Source: Lethocerus indicus
Lineage: Eukaryota; Arthropoda; Insecta; Hemiptera; Belostomatidae
Length of the DNA stretch: 64,000 nucleotides
Assembly (NCBI GenBank): GCA_019843655.1
Contig: JACDQD010000004.1
Span: 5,518,001-5,582,000 of the forward strand
Direction: 5' to 3'
Shown: positions 49,701 to 60,981 of the stretch, in pieces
Position numbering within the stretch: the first letter of the stretch is position 1
Layout of the letters: the number at the start of each line of letters is the position of its first letter
Made by a program: the position numbers and the translations under genes
Notes under the pieces: model-generated
What the model was told of the DNA's origin: nothing
What the model saw: the letters and a program-made list of their open reading frames with translations, nothing else
The model's database searches: none

Positions 49701-50889
49701 ATACAAAATCCTACTTTCCACCCCTGTCTGGCCACAAAACGGAAACGCGCCCTGGTCAATGCACGCACAGCGTAACCCTAACCGCCAGAGTGCGTGACGC
49801 TAATTTGTTCGTGGAAGGCGCCGTGATCAGCTGATTGACTAACAATTGTAATTAAACTCCCCACCCCACCTTGCCGAATAGCCCTAAGGGGCTACAGAAT
49901 TCTAGAGGAACTAATTTCTGAGAGCAATTGCTCGGCACGAATTTTGCTTTCGAATGAGTTCCCATCCCCTCGTGGAAAATAAGCGGCCGTTCGGTGACGA
50001 AGTCTATCTCTGTTGGGTGGCCCTTCCTAGTCTGTGTGAACGTAACGCATATATTTCCCGGTCGCGCACGATGTTATGGTTTCAGTTCAATCTCTTTGGA
50101 TTTTGCTTCCAAAGTTAGAGGTACTATATAATAATACGATTTAAAATATAGCAGGCAATATATATTATTTAAGGGTAATATTAGTTTAATTAAATTAATT
50201 GTATAGAGATCGCCTAGGATTCAGATTATTATCACGTCCGAATTTCTGCCTCTTTTGGAATGTTAAATTTAAGCTAGACCAGTTATGGTTCTTCTGATTA
50301 GCATTCCGCTAGTAATGTCGCATTGTTCATAGATATGGATGAAGCGTCCTGTCGGTACGGACAAGGAATGAGAGGAGATTGAGATTGGGAATAAAGAGCG
50401 ATGTGGATTCGCCTGTCATGGGGTAATGGTCCGGCATAGGTCAGATGTTAATAACGTAGTAGCTTATGCAGGACTCGTTTCGTGGTTGCAGGGCAGAAAA
50501 TGTTTTTGTTGGTTTTTGCTAATTTGAATTAATCAAATGTGGATCTTCTTTAACTGCGGAACGCACTAATTCGACCTCTGTATAACTTCATGCCGAATGT
50601 CGGATGCCGATAAAGCACCTGGGGAGCACTGACAACGACCAAGGGGAGACAAAAAATTGTACTTGTGCTGAGACATTGTAAAAATGTTGATTTCACAATT
50701 ACTAATAATCATTATGGATCAAGAGTTATTGGTTTAACGTAATATCGACGTCTCTCGATGACAACATAATTGCAAAACCTTTTGCGACGCGCGGTTACTA
50801 AAAATGAATATCTACGTGAATCACGGAGGCTGATTCAGTGTCGCCAATAGTTAAAACATTGCCCACTCAACTATAAGGCAGCGGATAAA
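46788..50889. other. non-coding with one long open frame
   Basis: An open frame at 47599-48114 spans 171 codons on + but starts with TTG. A small IR (AATGCTC/GAGCATT) occurs at 49138-49162 and a CCGATGA duplication at 49231. Nothing is assigned. Confidence 0.5.
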
Positions 50890-51360
50890 TATATGGAACT
50901 GACGCGAAGGATTGAAAACGCTCTTGTTTTTGAAATGCGTAAAAACGGGGCGGGGAGTAAAAAAAGGGATGGGGTTTTGGGGAGGTCGCCGCCTTTTCTG
51001 GGGGGCTCGGAACAGTCGAAATTCTCTCCCGTTAAGGAATTCGGCAAGAGGACTGCTAAGGCTGTCCACTCTTCACCGATAATGTGGAAAAAAGACGGCA
51101 GCCGAGCTGATAGCCGGCGTCGAGCAAAAAAACCGTCGGGAAGATGTCGACCATCTGCCGGATTTAGAGTGCGCGAAATTTTTGGTGACCTCCCTTCCCC
51201 CACAAGCTGGCGTCGGGTTATTTGTCGCCATTAACAAGAGAGCCAGTTTTAACCTTTCCCTGCCATTCGTGCCCGCTTATTTTTGTTTTTCATAAAACCC
51301 CCCCCCCCCCCCATATTATAGCTCCGGTCGCTGTTTCGGGATAGATATTTGGCGCCTATA
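50890..51360. promoter_or_regulatory. CpG-rich island 2.1 kb upstream of the PDZ exon
   Basis: CpG-rich block, open in two minus frames and one plus frame at once (composition), with GTCGCCATTAAC (Pho-like GCCATTA) at 51225 and the poly-C run at its right. Being the closest island to the first recognised exon, it is a candidate proximal promoter or intronic enhancer. Confidence 0.25.
51298..51312 (+). repeat. poly-C run
   Basis: Fifteen consecutive C, at the right side of a CpG-rich island. Confidence 0.98.
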
Positions 51361-53480
51361 AGTGATAGCACGAATGTCCGTTGATATTCTTCGGGATATA
51401 AATGAAACATGTTGGTTCCTTCATTTCATATTTTCTATATTCATATTTTTATTAATCGTGAGGCGATTACGCCCGCGAATGTTATTTACGCTTCAATCCT
51501 ATATGTAGTTCTGGATGAATTGTTTCCCGGAAAATGAAGAAATAAACTTCTAATATATGAACTAAAATAGGAAAACCGGAGATCTAAAATTTATGAATGC
51601 CTACGACTTGGAAGTTAAGATCGGAAGATGCGTGCGGTCTTTGTGGATAGTGCTTTGTGGATATAACTTTTATTATTAGTATCACCTCTGTGATTTTATG
51701 TACATTCTATTTTTTATGATCGGTTCTACGGCCTCACGCCATCGCAAATGGTATTCGATTACTGATTTCACCTTAACATGTCCGTTACCTAGTAATTTTA
51801 TGTGTCTCGCTATCATTGTTATCAATAAAATTTAATCTTTTTTAATTCATTAAAATCTTTTTTAATTCTTTAAATCGCTAGCAAGAACCATTATTCGAGG
51901 GGGGATACTTTTCCTCAACACTATTCTTGTATTACTTGTGTTACTGTAAATTGACTTTCTCAAGTATTTTAACATTGTAATGTACGCAAAATGTTACTTC
52001 CATTCCATATTCCGACACCTCCTGATCGAACGAGCTAAAAGGGCATCCCCGGGCGTTCATTGATTAAAGCCCGAACTTAGAGATAATAAACGTTCGGCAT
52101 TTTTCATTGTTGGCGAGTTTCCAACTACGGGCGGCTGTTAGCCTCACGGGGTTCCCGATATTAAAGGGTCAAGATATAAGGTTTTTTCCGTCTCCTCTTT
52201 TTTATAAGTATTCTCTTTATAATAATAATAATAATACGTCTCCTTTAGGAAATGAACTCTCGAGGCCGTCGAGGGCTATTAGTCATCGGCCGCTTATTTA
52301 CCTCGTAAGCAAAATTGAGCGTATGAAATTTGATAATTTGCAGTAGGAAAACGCGGGCCGTGACGAACGGAAAGAAAGAAACCAATAGTAAAAGTGAAAT
52401 TACGCGTCAAGGTTGTGTGGGAATTGTAGTAGTTACGAGAGCCATTCTAGGGTCTCATACAATTGGCCTAATTATTAGGAAAGAAGCGCGTGTGAAATCG
52501 GACAAAAAATGAGGTTCAACGGTGGAACAATGACCTTCTCTTAAGTCGGTAACGAAAGTGAAAACGACATTGACTTTCGCGTCCATTATTCTCATTCACA
52601 GGTGTGTCTGGTGTTTACAATTTATCACTAATATTTATTCGTCCATTCCTTATAAAATTATCGGTAATCAGAAATAGGTTGTACACAAATTTGGAAATCT
52701 GAAAACGTTTCATCCGATTGATTAATGTGCTTCAAGCTAATTATCCGCCTGTAAAGTGGTTAAAGATATCTCGGCAAATAATATTGGGCTGAATACGCTT
52801 TCATTCACGAACAGACGAACCCAATTGTTGCTATAGTAGTGTAGTATAATATATATAATATAGTATATAGCATAGTATAGTATAGCATAGTATAGTAGTA
52901 TGTCGTTGAGTTACATTAAAATTTCTTTAAATTTCAATAAATATACAATGCATTTTTTAATTTCTCAGTATAATTATGCAGTTCCGCCATTTACGGATTA
53001 TTATCTCTCTCCCACCCAAAATAAAGATATTTAAAATTGTTACCATCACTTACATTTTCGGCTTACTTTAGCAGTAACATATTTATTTGCTTATTACGAT
53101 TCTTTTAAATATTTCCCCTGTACTCCTGAATTGATACTGTATGATACTATATTACCATTATTGGTAAATTGTAAGTGGGTCATCTAAATAGATCATGCTT
53201 ACATAGATTCCCCGTGGAGATTTATTTTTCATCGTTTCTGCTGGCGTTATTAAAAGTTGGATAGTGTTTGTGCGCCGTTGTTCGATGAAGCGATTAACCC
53301 GCAACGCTCTCCTGTATTGCGTGTTTAACGGCACTCCGGAGACATTACCATTCCCCTTCTAGACCGTTACAACTTTCTCCATTTATAAAATATCGATGTT
53401 TGATTTGCTCTGTTATTTGGCTTTTGTTATAGATTCCTTGACTTTATTATTTAATAATATTTTATTAATTTCGTTTTCAG
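51361..53480. other. AT-rich sequence immediately upstream of the PDZ exon
   Basis: CpG-richer patches at 52030-52180 and 52260-52380 and the TATAG repeat. Probably intronic, since the exon at 53481 begins with an acceptor. No upstream exon could be fixed here. Confidence 0.6.
52830..52903. repeat. TATAG/CATAG imperfect tandem repeat
   Basis: A mixture of ATAGT pentamers; TATAGCATAGTATAG recurs within it. Confidence 0.88.
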
Positions 53481-53582
53481 GAACGAACTCGGGGACCCAG
53501 GAGCTTGTTTCTAAAAAGATCAGAAAATGGCTTCGGCTTCACTCTGCGGCACTTCATTGTCTACCCCCCGGAATCACACTCG
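53481..53582 (+). CDS. RhoGAP19D: RhoGAP19D (ARHGAP21/23) exon: first half of PDZ domain
   Basis: This 34-codon exon carries the start of the PDZ domain of an ARHGAP21/23-type Rho GTPase-activating protein. Read in phase 0 it gives [16 protein letters not shown] followed by [12 protein letters not shown]. The GFGF (residues 17-20) is the carboxylate-binding loop, and the HFIVYPPES stretch is characteristic of vertebrate ARHGAP21/23 and fly RhoGAP19D. The acceptor is aatttcgttttcag and the donor is tcg|gtaagt. The exon is 102 bases and phase 0 at both ends. It contains no start codon in this frame, so at least one coding exon lies upstream. In flies the protein acts at the lateral cortex of epithelial cells, where it restrains Cdc42; that role is family knowledge. 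The PDZ is expected to bind a C-terminal peptide of a junctional partner. Identity is very likely; the exact first residues depend on the unknown upstream exon. Confidence 0.93.
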
Positions 53583-55204
53583 GTAAGTAAAATAATTGCT
53601 AAGTATTCTAGGTATTATTTTTATTGTAATCGTCATACTTTATTAGTAGGGACAGTTAATTACCTACTTAAATAAAGCGTGTCTGGCTGATATGAATAGA
53701 AAGATTTCGCTGCAAGAAATTACTAGGTCGTTTAATACAACATAATATCGAACTATAAACAATTCGTAATAATTTATACGGGCCGCTTTAGCAACACCAT
53801 CTACACATCGAATTTACATACGAACGTATTTGGCTTTTTGTGTATTTTTACTTGGATTTAGCTTTAAAATGTTCTTGTTTCGCGTTTTATAGAACCTTAG
53901 GAAAACGAAAAAACTCGCAGGTTATTTTTACTGTCAATGTTTTCTCTCCATTGGGCTCTGTTGTGTCTCAGGCCAGACTCGCTGTAACTCCATCTAAAGT
54001 TAGCCATTTAATTTAGAAGAAATTAAGGAAAACACAATGGCCTTGTTTACACAATACTCATACTGATTATACCAATTTGAGTGTTTGGAATAAATTGCAT
54101 CCCGAATATCAGTCTTGAATTGGTATAACCGAATCAGTATTAGTCGACACCACAAATCTGGAATCGCCCAGTAATATAGCTTATTTATTCATTCTAGTTG
54201 TTTCTTTTTCAATAAAAAACTTATATGTCTATCAGTTATATATCGCAACCCCGGAATTTTGTATCAGTCTTCAGCTTATACTAAAAGTTCAAAATAAATG
54301 TTTGTAAAGATTAAAGTTATGCTAGGTATACATAAAAATGGTTTCAACTAATCCACTAGTAAAAAACACCCTGAGCTGTTAATTAAGGGTCAATATAAAG
54401 CCCGGTGGTATAATACATATCCTACTAAAATAAATACTTATTGCAGAATGAATGTTTTTGTATAAACCGTTACCTTTTTTAACTCTTCCCGCTGTATGTG
54501 CTCGTTAGTACTGAGAAAAGTTCCATCAAAATGAATTAAAGTTATAAGCTTTAAGGTTAAGAGATGTGTGACAAAATATCGAGTAAGATGTTTGTATTAA
54601 GTAGACGTCCTGCAGTTCTACCCACGTTTTACCTTAATTTAAGACAATTTCAATTAATTTTTAATGATAATAAAATTCCTCGTAAGTGTGTGAAATAAGG
54701 TGGGAGGCCATAAGTTTCCTATATAATACAGAGTGCTACTAGTGTAGGATAAGGGTTTACATATCTTTGCTTTCGAAAAAAATCGATTTGATAATTTGAA
54801 ATATTTTCTCCTTTTTCTACACTTTTCAGACTGCGAATTTTTGTTGGAATGTTTGTCAGTCAACTATAATGAGGAATAAAAATTTCCTTCCAATATTGTA
54901 CAAATAGACAGTAACAAAATCCTAGGTGGGATGGTATGGAACAAAAATTAATACGCGAAAACAATTTCAAGAAACCATTTTATATCTCACTTGAAATGCA
55001 CTCACAGTTATGACAATTAAAGAGGTAAAAACGGAAAAAATCCACTATTATGTTACTTTATTTACTTTGTTGTTTCTAATTTTACTGCTTAACGAGTCAT
55101 TGAGATCATGCTACTCCCATTCAGTGCAGTTCGTTTTCTTTCAGTTTGCATTCTTATTTGTTTTTAAAGACTTACGATTAAGTAATTCGTGATCTGATTG
55201 GCAG
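53583..55204 (+). other. RhoGAP19D: RhoGAP19D intron within the PDZ
   Basis: This 1,622-base intron splits the PDZ after PPESHS. CpG is ordinary here (roughly 20 per kb by eye over 54.0-55.2 kb). It has a strong donor (gtaagt) but a poor pyrimidine tract before its acceptor (ctgattggcag). Nothing else is recognised. Confidence 0.85.
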
Positions 55205-55465
55205 GTGTTGGCCGGTGACAGACGTTTGGGGTTGGGGATCAACCTGCCGGACGTGGGGGGTCCGATGGACACGATCTTTGTGAAGTCGGTTAGGTCGGGT
55301 AGTCCTGCCGCCTCTGCCGGCCTGGCCACCGGCGACAGGGTGGTCAGCGTCAACGGGGAGCCCACCGCCGGCCGACCCTACGCCCACGTCATACACCTCA
55401 TTCAACAGTCACCCTCCTATCTCCACCTGCTCGTAGTGCCCAAAGAAGAAGACGTACTCCAGCTG
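55205..55465 (+). CDS. RhoGAP19D: RhoGAP19D exon: second half of PDZ domain
   Basis: This exon has 87 codons, phase 0 at both ends, between a ttggcag acceptor and a ctg|gtaagt donor. It begins with a loop insertion (VLAGDRRLGLG...) and then gives PMDTIFVKSVRSGSP and AGLATGDRVVSVNGE, the central strands and helix of the PDZ. It finishes with HVIHLIQQSP, LHLLVVPKEEDVLQL. The PMDTIFVK start and the VxPK(E/D)(E/D)DxLQ end are diagnostic for ARHGAP21/23 rather than for other PDZ families. The exon is conspicuously rich in G+C and CpG (about 21 CpG by hand count in 261 bases), unlike every exon after it. Because it is symmetrical, skipping it would leave the frame intact but destroy the PDZ. The antisense open frames over it are shadows. 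Confidence 0.95.
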
Positions 55466-56555
55466 GTAAGTACACTAACACCCCCAACACGGCTCCATTA
55501 GACCGGAGTAGAGCCCAGTCGAATATTAACGCGTTTTTAACTTTGTACTATAAGTCATCATGAGATCGTATTTGAAACAAAAGAATGGAGATTCGACGTG
55601 GAGGGGCGGCAAAAATGAGCCCGTGGTCACAGGTTTACAAAAAGGCAGACACAAATCTGATGAATTTGTCACCTTAAAGCCACATGGTTTGCCTTTTAAG
55701 TAACTGGAATTTTAGCTGTCCAGTAAGTTTGAAATGCACACCACTCCCTCTATGTAAGTCCAGGGCTCTAATCTCTAGATTTTCTACTTTTTAATTTTTT
55801 TTAGTTTAATATATATGGTGCCCAATTTGACAATTTTATAAAATACACATCGATTTGCTTTGAACTAAATATTAAGATAAAATATGCCTGGAAGTTATCA
55901 TTCGAGTATATTTTGCTATGTGATTAAATACCATTTATTTTAAAAAGAATGGATTAAATGTGTATTTATATGTCACATGTGTATTTGTATAACATTTAAT
56001 TTCTGATATGTCATTTCTCAAAATTCATTTGTGCAAAGTTATCCTTGCTAAGACTAGTGAGACCAATAGCACACCCAAATATTAGCTTTCACAAATTGTA
56101 ATTGTTTTGAAACATTTGATTACAATTTAGAGCTTGCACAGTTTTATTGTATTGTTGGTCCTTTTCTATTTCATTTAAACCAGTTTAAAGCACTGGTTCG
56201 AGTTGTTTCAGTCACTACATATTAGTAAATTTGTAATAATGTAAAAGAAATACATTTTTCATAATATATAATATCTTTATTAATCTATTTAATAATGTTC
56301 ATAATGGATACATTAGTACTGTATTATTAGTTCTATATATATAAACTTTTGTTCTCTTGTATTGTTGGAAATAAAAATTTTTTATTTAGTTATATTAAAG
56401 TGCTTGCACTTTATTAGGTACGTATTATTTATGTCAAATTGGAATCCAAATTGTATGCTTGTTATGGAAAAAAACATTGATTGTACAATTAAAATATATT
56501 TTATATTAAAATGCATCTTTTTTGGCTCAAGTTTACACATTTATTGTGGTTTCAG
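55466..56555 (+). other. RhoGAP19D: RhoGAP19D intron containing the CpG transition
   Basis: This 1,090-base intron starts with ordinary CpG (eight in 55501-55620) and becomes nearly CpG-free after about 55.65 kb. Otherwise it is unremarkable AT-rich sequence. Confidence 0.85.
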
Positions 56556-56688
56556 TACTTTGGTGAGACAGCTCATAATCCTGAAACAAATCAAAGGCCA
56601 TCTAGACTCAGGTCGCCTGATTATTACAGTAGTGGACTTTCACCTCGAGGATACCCTTCGAGGAGATCAGGAGAAATGAGTAACAGAG
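56556..56688 (+). CDS. RhoGAP19D: RhoGAP19D exon: start of post-PDZ linker
   Basis: The exon follows the PDZ directly: LQL joins YFGETAHNPETNQ in phase 0, where vertebrate homologues have a similar short polar segment after the LQ of the PDZ. It is 133 bases, 44 codons plus one base, and ends aac aga g|gtaaaa. The content is basic and serine/tyrosine/proline-rich (RLRSPDYYSSGLSPRGYP), with no predicted fold, so it is probably disordered and a likely phosphorylation region (inference). The acceptor is tgtggtttcag. CpG content is already low here. Assignment rests on frame continuity and position in the family order. Confidence 0.9.
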
Positions 56689-57123
56689 GTAAAACAAATG
56701 GTTAATTCTAAAATGTACTTACCTATTACTTTTATTATTTTAGTATTTAAAAGAAAATGAAGATATAAATATTTAAAGTTTTATAAATAATGGAACTCTC
56801 ATACTACTCTCATGTTATTACTTTTGAAATATTAGTAATATTATAAAAAAGGATTAATATTGACATATTACAATTTTAATTAATTTTCAAATATTGGACA
56901 CATCCAGTTTCTTTATTAATATGCAGCATTTTTAATCATGCCCATTGGAAAGATTACCTTGCCTTCAGTTCATTATCAGCCTTATCTGAATATGTGATAA
57001 CAATGGTCAAGTTGTTAAACTGTTAAACAATTTCACTGTTCAACTAGTTGATCAGTGCAATTTTATTGGATATACTTGTGTAATGTAATTAGTGCGCTAA
57101 GTGTAAAGTTATATTGTTGACAG
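56689..57123 (+). other. RhoGAP19D: RhoGAP19D intron
   Basis: A short 435-base AT-rich intron with a single CpG near its 3' end. No embedded feature is seen. Confidence 0.85.
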
Positions 57124-57310
57124 GTGGAAGTGCAATGATGAGCAATAAGAACGGTTCATCTTCAATTTCAGAGTATGGTGGAAGCTACTCATTACCTCCT
57201 CCGAATACTCCTGGTTGTAGGTTGAGTCTAGATGCTGGAGGAATGTCTTCTCTCACCCCCACCACTGCCACCCTTCACACATCTGCTGATGATTCAATTA
57301 TCATGTCGAG
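57124..57310 (+). CDS. RhoGAP19D: RhoGAP19D exon: Ser/Gly/Pro-rich linker
   Basis: The one-base overhang of the preceding exon plus gt gives glycine, and the frame continues for 61 codons and two bases to atg tcg ag|gtaaat. The residues are low-complexity (GSSSISEYGGSYSLPPP, then a Thr/Ser-rich tail ending DDSIIMSR). There is no domain; the piece belongs to the long unstructured linker between the PDZ and PH domains. Acceptor is tgttgacag. The phase-2 end matches the next exon, where AG+G makes arginine. Only three CpG are present in 187 bases. Confidence 0.88.
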
Positions 57311-58241
57311 GTAAATGTGTTATGTATATTTATATAATAGTTGTTCCATAGTAAAATTAATTCATCTTTGTCAATAGGAAGATCATCTTCTAACAGTGGG
57401 TCTATAACATATCATCAAATATTTTCTCCTCTTGACTCTCTTCATATTCTCATAATACTTGTTTCAATGATATGTCAATAGCATATATTAAATAATAGGG
57501 TTAATAGGGAATATTATAAACTAATTTTCAACACTCCCTGACATATACAACAATTATGCCAAGAGAGGCACCTCTGGAGGACTAAAGATTAATATGACCA
57601 ATAAAGTAACTTTATAATGTTAAAAGCTGATTCTTAACCTTTGTTCCTTATTGTAGTGCAAGAGTGTTATCCAAGTGTGAAAAGTTTTTACTTGAACAGC
57701 CATTGAAAAACCATATTCTGTCTTTTATTTAAATTATAAATAAAAAAGAGTTAAATTATCATCATATTCCATCATTATTAACATGATTATTATTATTATC
57801 ATTATTTCATCATTTATGTTCACATTTGTGAACTTAATTCCTTTTTTAACCAAATTGAGTAGAAATTAATCTGAAATTAATTTGGTGTAGTACCCTGCTG
57901 TCCTCATCTTATTTTTAGCTCTTGTGTATATTGGGTTCAAGCTTTCTTCTAAGTTTGAAAACAGCTCAATTATTATTTCAATAACCATATATTAAAATAT
58001 TTTCATCACAATTCAGGTATATCTTCTTCGGTTTAAAATTAATTTCACACTTCTATTTACATTGTACCCATTATCGATAAGATAACATAAGTATGCTATA
58101 AAAATATTAAGTGTCAAGTTTGTGTCTGTGTATGTGTACACATAAAATAAGCAAAAAAATATACACACAGCAATGAATTCTCTCTTATTTTGTACCATGG
58201 AAATATCCCGTCTTACATCATGTTCTGTTAAATGGAAACAG
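57311..58241 (+). other. RhoGAP19D: RhoGAP19D intron, CpG-free
   Basis: A 931-base intron. Bases 57311-58020 contain no CpG at all by hand reading. A run of ATT trinucleotides lies near 57780-57810. No coding or RNA feature is recognised. Confidence 0.85.
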
Positions 58242-58498
58242 GATAAAGAAAAGCTGTGAACAAAAGGAAGAGTTTCTGAAGAGGCCACCGGGCCCAGTTT
58301 GGTCTTCGTGCGGAAGCAGTGTCGAACGAACGAGGAACGATTCGAGTGGGGGTGTGGCTGGCAGTGTGATTCAGAGGGAGTTCTACGCCAGGCCTCAGAA
58401 GCTGCAGGCACCCGTGTGGCCTCCTGCAATACCCGCTTCTCAAGTACCAACGCCGCGTCCTTGCTCTCCACTCCAGCAGCAGTCTACCAAAGAAAGAG
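58242..58498 (+). CDS. RhoGAP19D: RhoGAP19D exon: conserved CEQKEEFLKRP island
   Basis: A 257-base exon that enters in phase 2 (AG|G = Arg) and leaves in phase 1 (aaa gaa aga g|gtgagt). Its first residues, KKSCEQKEEFLKRP, form a short conserved island of the ARHGAP21/23 linker (a Glu-rich EEF(L)xRP motif), which supports both the family call and the reading frame. The rest is Ser/Gly/Pro-rich and ends in a Gln/Pro stretch (PRPCSPLQQQSTKERG). This exon holds most of the CpG left in the CpG-poor part of the gene, as expected if codon constraint preserves them. The minus-strand open frame of 152 codons over this exon is a shadow. Confidence 0.9.
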
Positions 58499-59515
58499 GT
58501 GAGTTTTCTTAAACAAACAATATTTCGGCATATTCAAATGGAATCTTATAGCATAAAACTCATGCAAACTGTTAACACATGTTAAAATGAATCTGTGATG
58601 GAAACAGTGACAGATTTTTAATGATATATGTATGTTCCTGTTTTAATTTTTGTATTATTTATTTAATTAGTTTATTTGGTATAAATTCACATCTGTTGAA
58701 TCTGTTGAAATTTAAAGAAACTTGTTCTAAAAATTTTGAAATTGCATATTAATATATGCAATATAATATATAATATTATATAATATGCATTGTATAATAG
58801 CATTATAGTGGTAGTTGGTATTGACTTGATTTAAATAGTGTGTTAATTATAGATTAGTTTTTTAATGCATAAGTGTGAAGGTATGCTGTAATTGATAGTC
58901 ATCAATGTACACTTATTTTCAGCTTGAAAATGTATATGGAATACCTTGTTTGTTACTAACCTTACCTGGAACGTTACTAGAATTGTCTTGTGTTAAGTGT
59001 GTTAATTGTGTTAAAGAAGTTCCCATTGGTTTTCTTTTCTGGTTTTATCCATTATTCATTTCCATTGTAAAGATACAACATGTCCAAAAGTACATTGTGT
59101 TGAAACAAATGTCTCATAAAATAATTTACAATGTTACGTTTAAGTACATTCTGTTACATTATTTTTTTCACTTTAAGATGTGTCTACTGTTACTACAACT
59201 GGATTCTTTTATTGGGTCTAATATTTGTGATTTTCCATAAGAATTGTAAGTTGTTGACTTTTCTTTATGTTTGTTATTTGGTTGTTTGTGTTTATTTCAA
59301 TAAGGAATATTCATATTGAACAAAATAGGTCAACTGATACTTATAAAAACAAATACAACAAAGATTTTTCTTGTGTGCTTGCTACTATTTCATTGACTGT
59401 GTGTTTTTAATTTATAAGGCTATGACTGATGCAGTTGATTTATTTACCTTGTTATTTAATTTTTTATTTCCACTTGAAGTATTTAGAGATAATTTTCATA
59501 AATATTTTGATGCAG
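58499..59515 (+). other. RhoGAP19D: RhoGAP19D intron with AT palindrome
   Basis: This 1,017-base intron carries a perfect hairpin at 58742-58761 (TTGCATAT, loop TAAT, ATATGCAA), followed by more TA-rich imperfect palindromes to 58800. An open frame from 58905 lies between splice signals but has no sign of being coding. Confidence 0.8.
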
Positions 59516-59714
59516 GTTTTCTTTATGGAGGGGCTGTGACAAACCCACCAGGTGGTGGGGGAAGGTTTACGACACGTCTTGGAAGAATACAAGAAGGTGC
59601 CGGAGGTGGTTCAATAATAAGAACATCCTCTTCACCACCTCCTATGCACAGAATTGTACCAGAGAAGGCCAAACAATTTGAACAGGGAAAATGTCAAATT
59701 GATAGATGTTACAG
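59516..59714 (+). CDS. RhoGAP19D: RhoGAP19D exon: Gly-rich linker with PEKAKQFEQGK
   Basis: The exon enters in phase 1 and leaves in phase 2 (tgt tac ag|gttagc), 199 bases. It contains a glycine-rich run (NPPGGGGRF), TTRLGRIQEGAG, a Ser/Pro patch and PEKAKQFEQGK. The last resembles the (E)xAKxFExG element found in the linker of vertebrate ARHGAP21/23. The acceptor is a plain attttgatgcag; upstream in-frame sequence remains open, so the start depends on the acceptor and on phase agreement with the preceding exon. No folded domain is visible. Confidence 0.88.
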
Positions 59715-60244
59715 GTTAGCTACATTAGAAAATATCTTTTATTATTTCTGAGCACTATACTAAAACATTGCTGTTATCGATATTTTAGCTGTGAAATCTA
59801 ACTTATATTTGAGATCAATATTCAGTCAATAGCTGCTAATGGAATATTAGTACAACTATTTACAATTAACCTGAACCTTTGTGGATACAGTTCTAATATT
59901 CAGACCAGTGTTGGTATACTATGTTGTTTGGACACATAATATAATGATAAAATGTAACTAGTATTATTAAAACAAAAAAGAAATGATAAACTGTCAGCAT
60001 ATATACAGTAATATATCAGACATTGATAATGTAGCATGTTTGATGAATTGATTTATTTAGTGGATTAATTTTAAATTTGCTATATATTTTGCCAGGACAT
60101 ATTTTGAATGCATTCATATAATATTAAAGTCTTTCCAATTTTCGTTAAAATACAATTCGAATTTTGTTTATTTAATATGTATTAAATTACTTAAATCTCA
60201 TAAATAATTTGGTTTGGAATATGTTAACATTTTATTTATTTTAG
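59715..60244 (+). other. RhoGAP19D: RhoGAP19D intron
   Basis: A 530-base AT-rich intron, CpG-poor, with nothing recognised in it. Confidence 0.85.
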
Positions 60245-60372
60245 AAGTGAACTGGCATGGTTGGGTGCTAATAAAACTAATGTTCCTAATGTCGAAGTAC
60301 GGAGACGAGAATTTGAAAATAAGGCAGTCAACTGGAAAGGAAGGCCTCAAGGGAGATCCCTGGATAGTACAG
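60245..60372 (+). CDS. RhoGAP19D: RhoGAP19D exon: charged linker segment
   Basis: A 128-base exon. AG from the previous exon plus A gives arginine, then SELAWLGANKTNVPNVEV, a run of three arginines, and NWKGRPQGRSLDST, ending aca g|gtaact. Charge is mixed, with a basic cluster. The SLDS ending resembles 14-3-3 or basophilic-kinase sites (inference). The acceptor ttttatttattttag has a good pyrimidine tract. Phase agrees on both sides. Confidence 0.88.
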
Positions 60373-60858
60373 GTAACTGACCTTTCATATTATTTATTAT
60401 CGAAATGGTCTTGTAATGTCTATAAATTACTTCTGGAAGTGTACTTTGTCTTATGACCACAGACCAAAATATCTTTGCTAATGATATGATTAAATATTCA
60501 ATTATATTATTATAATTAGTTTAAATGTATTGTTTTTAAGAATACATTGTCTAATTAAGTAATTCAACATATTGAGGGTGATGCAGTTGCTCATTAATTA
60601 TAGGCTTACTTCAAAACTTTAAGAGCATTGATGCAAATTCAATTTCTACTAAAGACAAAAGTAAGAAACCCAAACCCTGGATGTTTAGATTAAGATTAGG
60701 GTTAACATTAAGCCTAATCTAATCTTCAAGTTTTAGATTGTTCATTTTAAATCCCAAGTATATATACAAATATATTTAGGAAGTATGAATTATACTGGGA
60801 ACATTATAACATGAAAAATTTAAATAATAAATAAACTTGATATATATGTTTGTTGCAG
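60373..60858 (+). other. RhoGAP19D: RhoGAP19D intron with hairpin
   Basis: A 486-base intron. It contains a 13-bp stem with one bulged base at 60687-60700 and 60713-60725 (AGATTAAGATTAGG against CCTAATCTAATCT), loop of 12 bases. The stem is too short for a typical microRNA precursor. Confidence 0.8.
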
Positions 60859-60981
60859 TGGACAGTCTGTCAAGGACGGGTTGCCCACTGTTATCGTCAT
60901 CTTCAGGAAATAGGCTGACGCCAGTTGGCACTGCCAATAACCTACATTGTGACCCTTCGATTTTCTCTAAACGTCCCTCGG
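60859..60981 (+). CDS. RhoGAP19D: RhoGAP19D exon: Ser-rich linker, phase 1-1
   Basis: A symmetrical 123-base exon (phase 1 in, phase 1 out). It reads VDSLSRTGCPL, a four-serine run, then a polar stretch ending FSKRPSG. Acceptor tgtttgttgcag; donor tcgg|gtaaaa, weaker than most in the gene. Being a multiple of three and phase 1-1, it can be skipped without changing frame, so it is a plausible alternative cassette. No domain is recognised. Confidence 0.84.

Noticed and set aside
50871..51234. 113- and 110-codon frames on opposite strands
   Set aside because: Both strands are open across the same CpG-rich island, which indicates base composition rather than a gene.
55141..55405. Two minus frames of about 75 codons over the PDZ exon
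   Set aside because: Shadows of the well-supported + strand PDZ exon.
58013..58471. 152-codon minus frame
   Set aside because: Mostly a shadow of the + exon at 58242-58498 extended through intron sequence.
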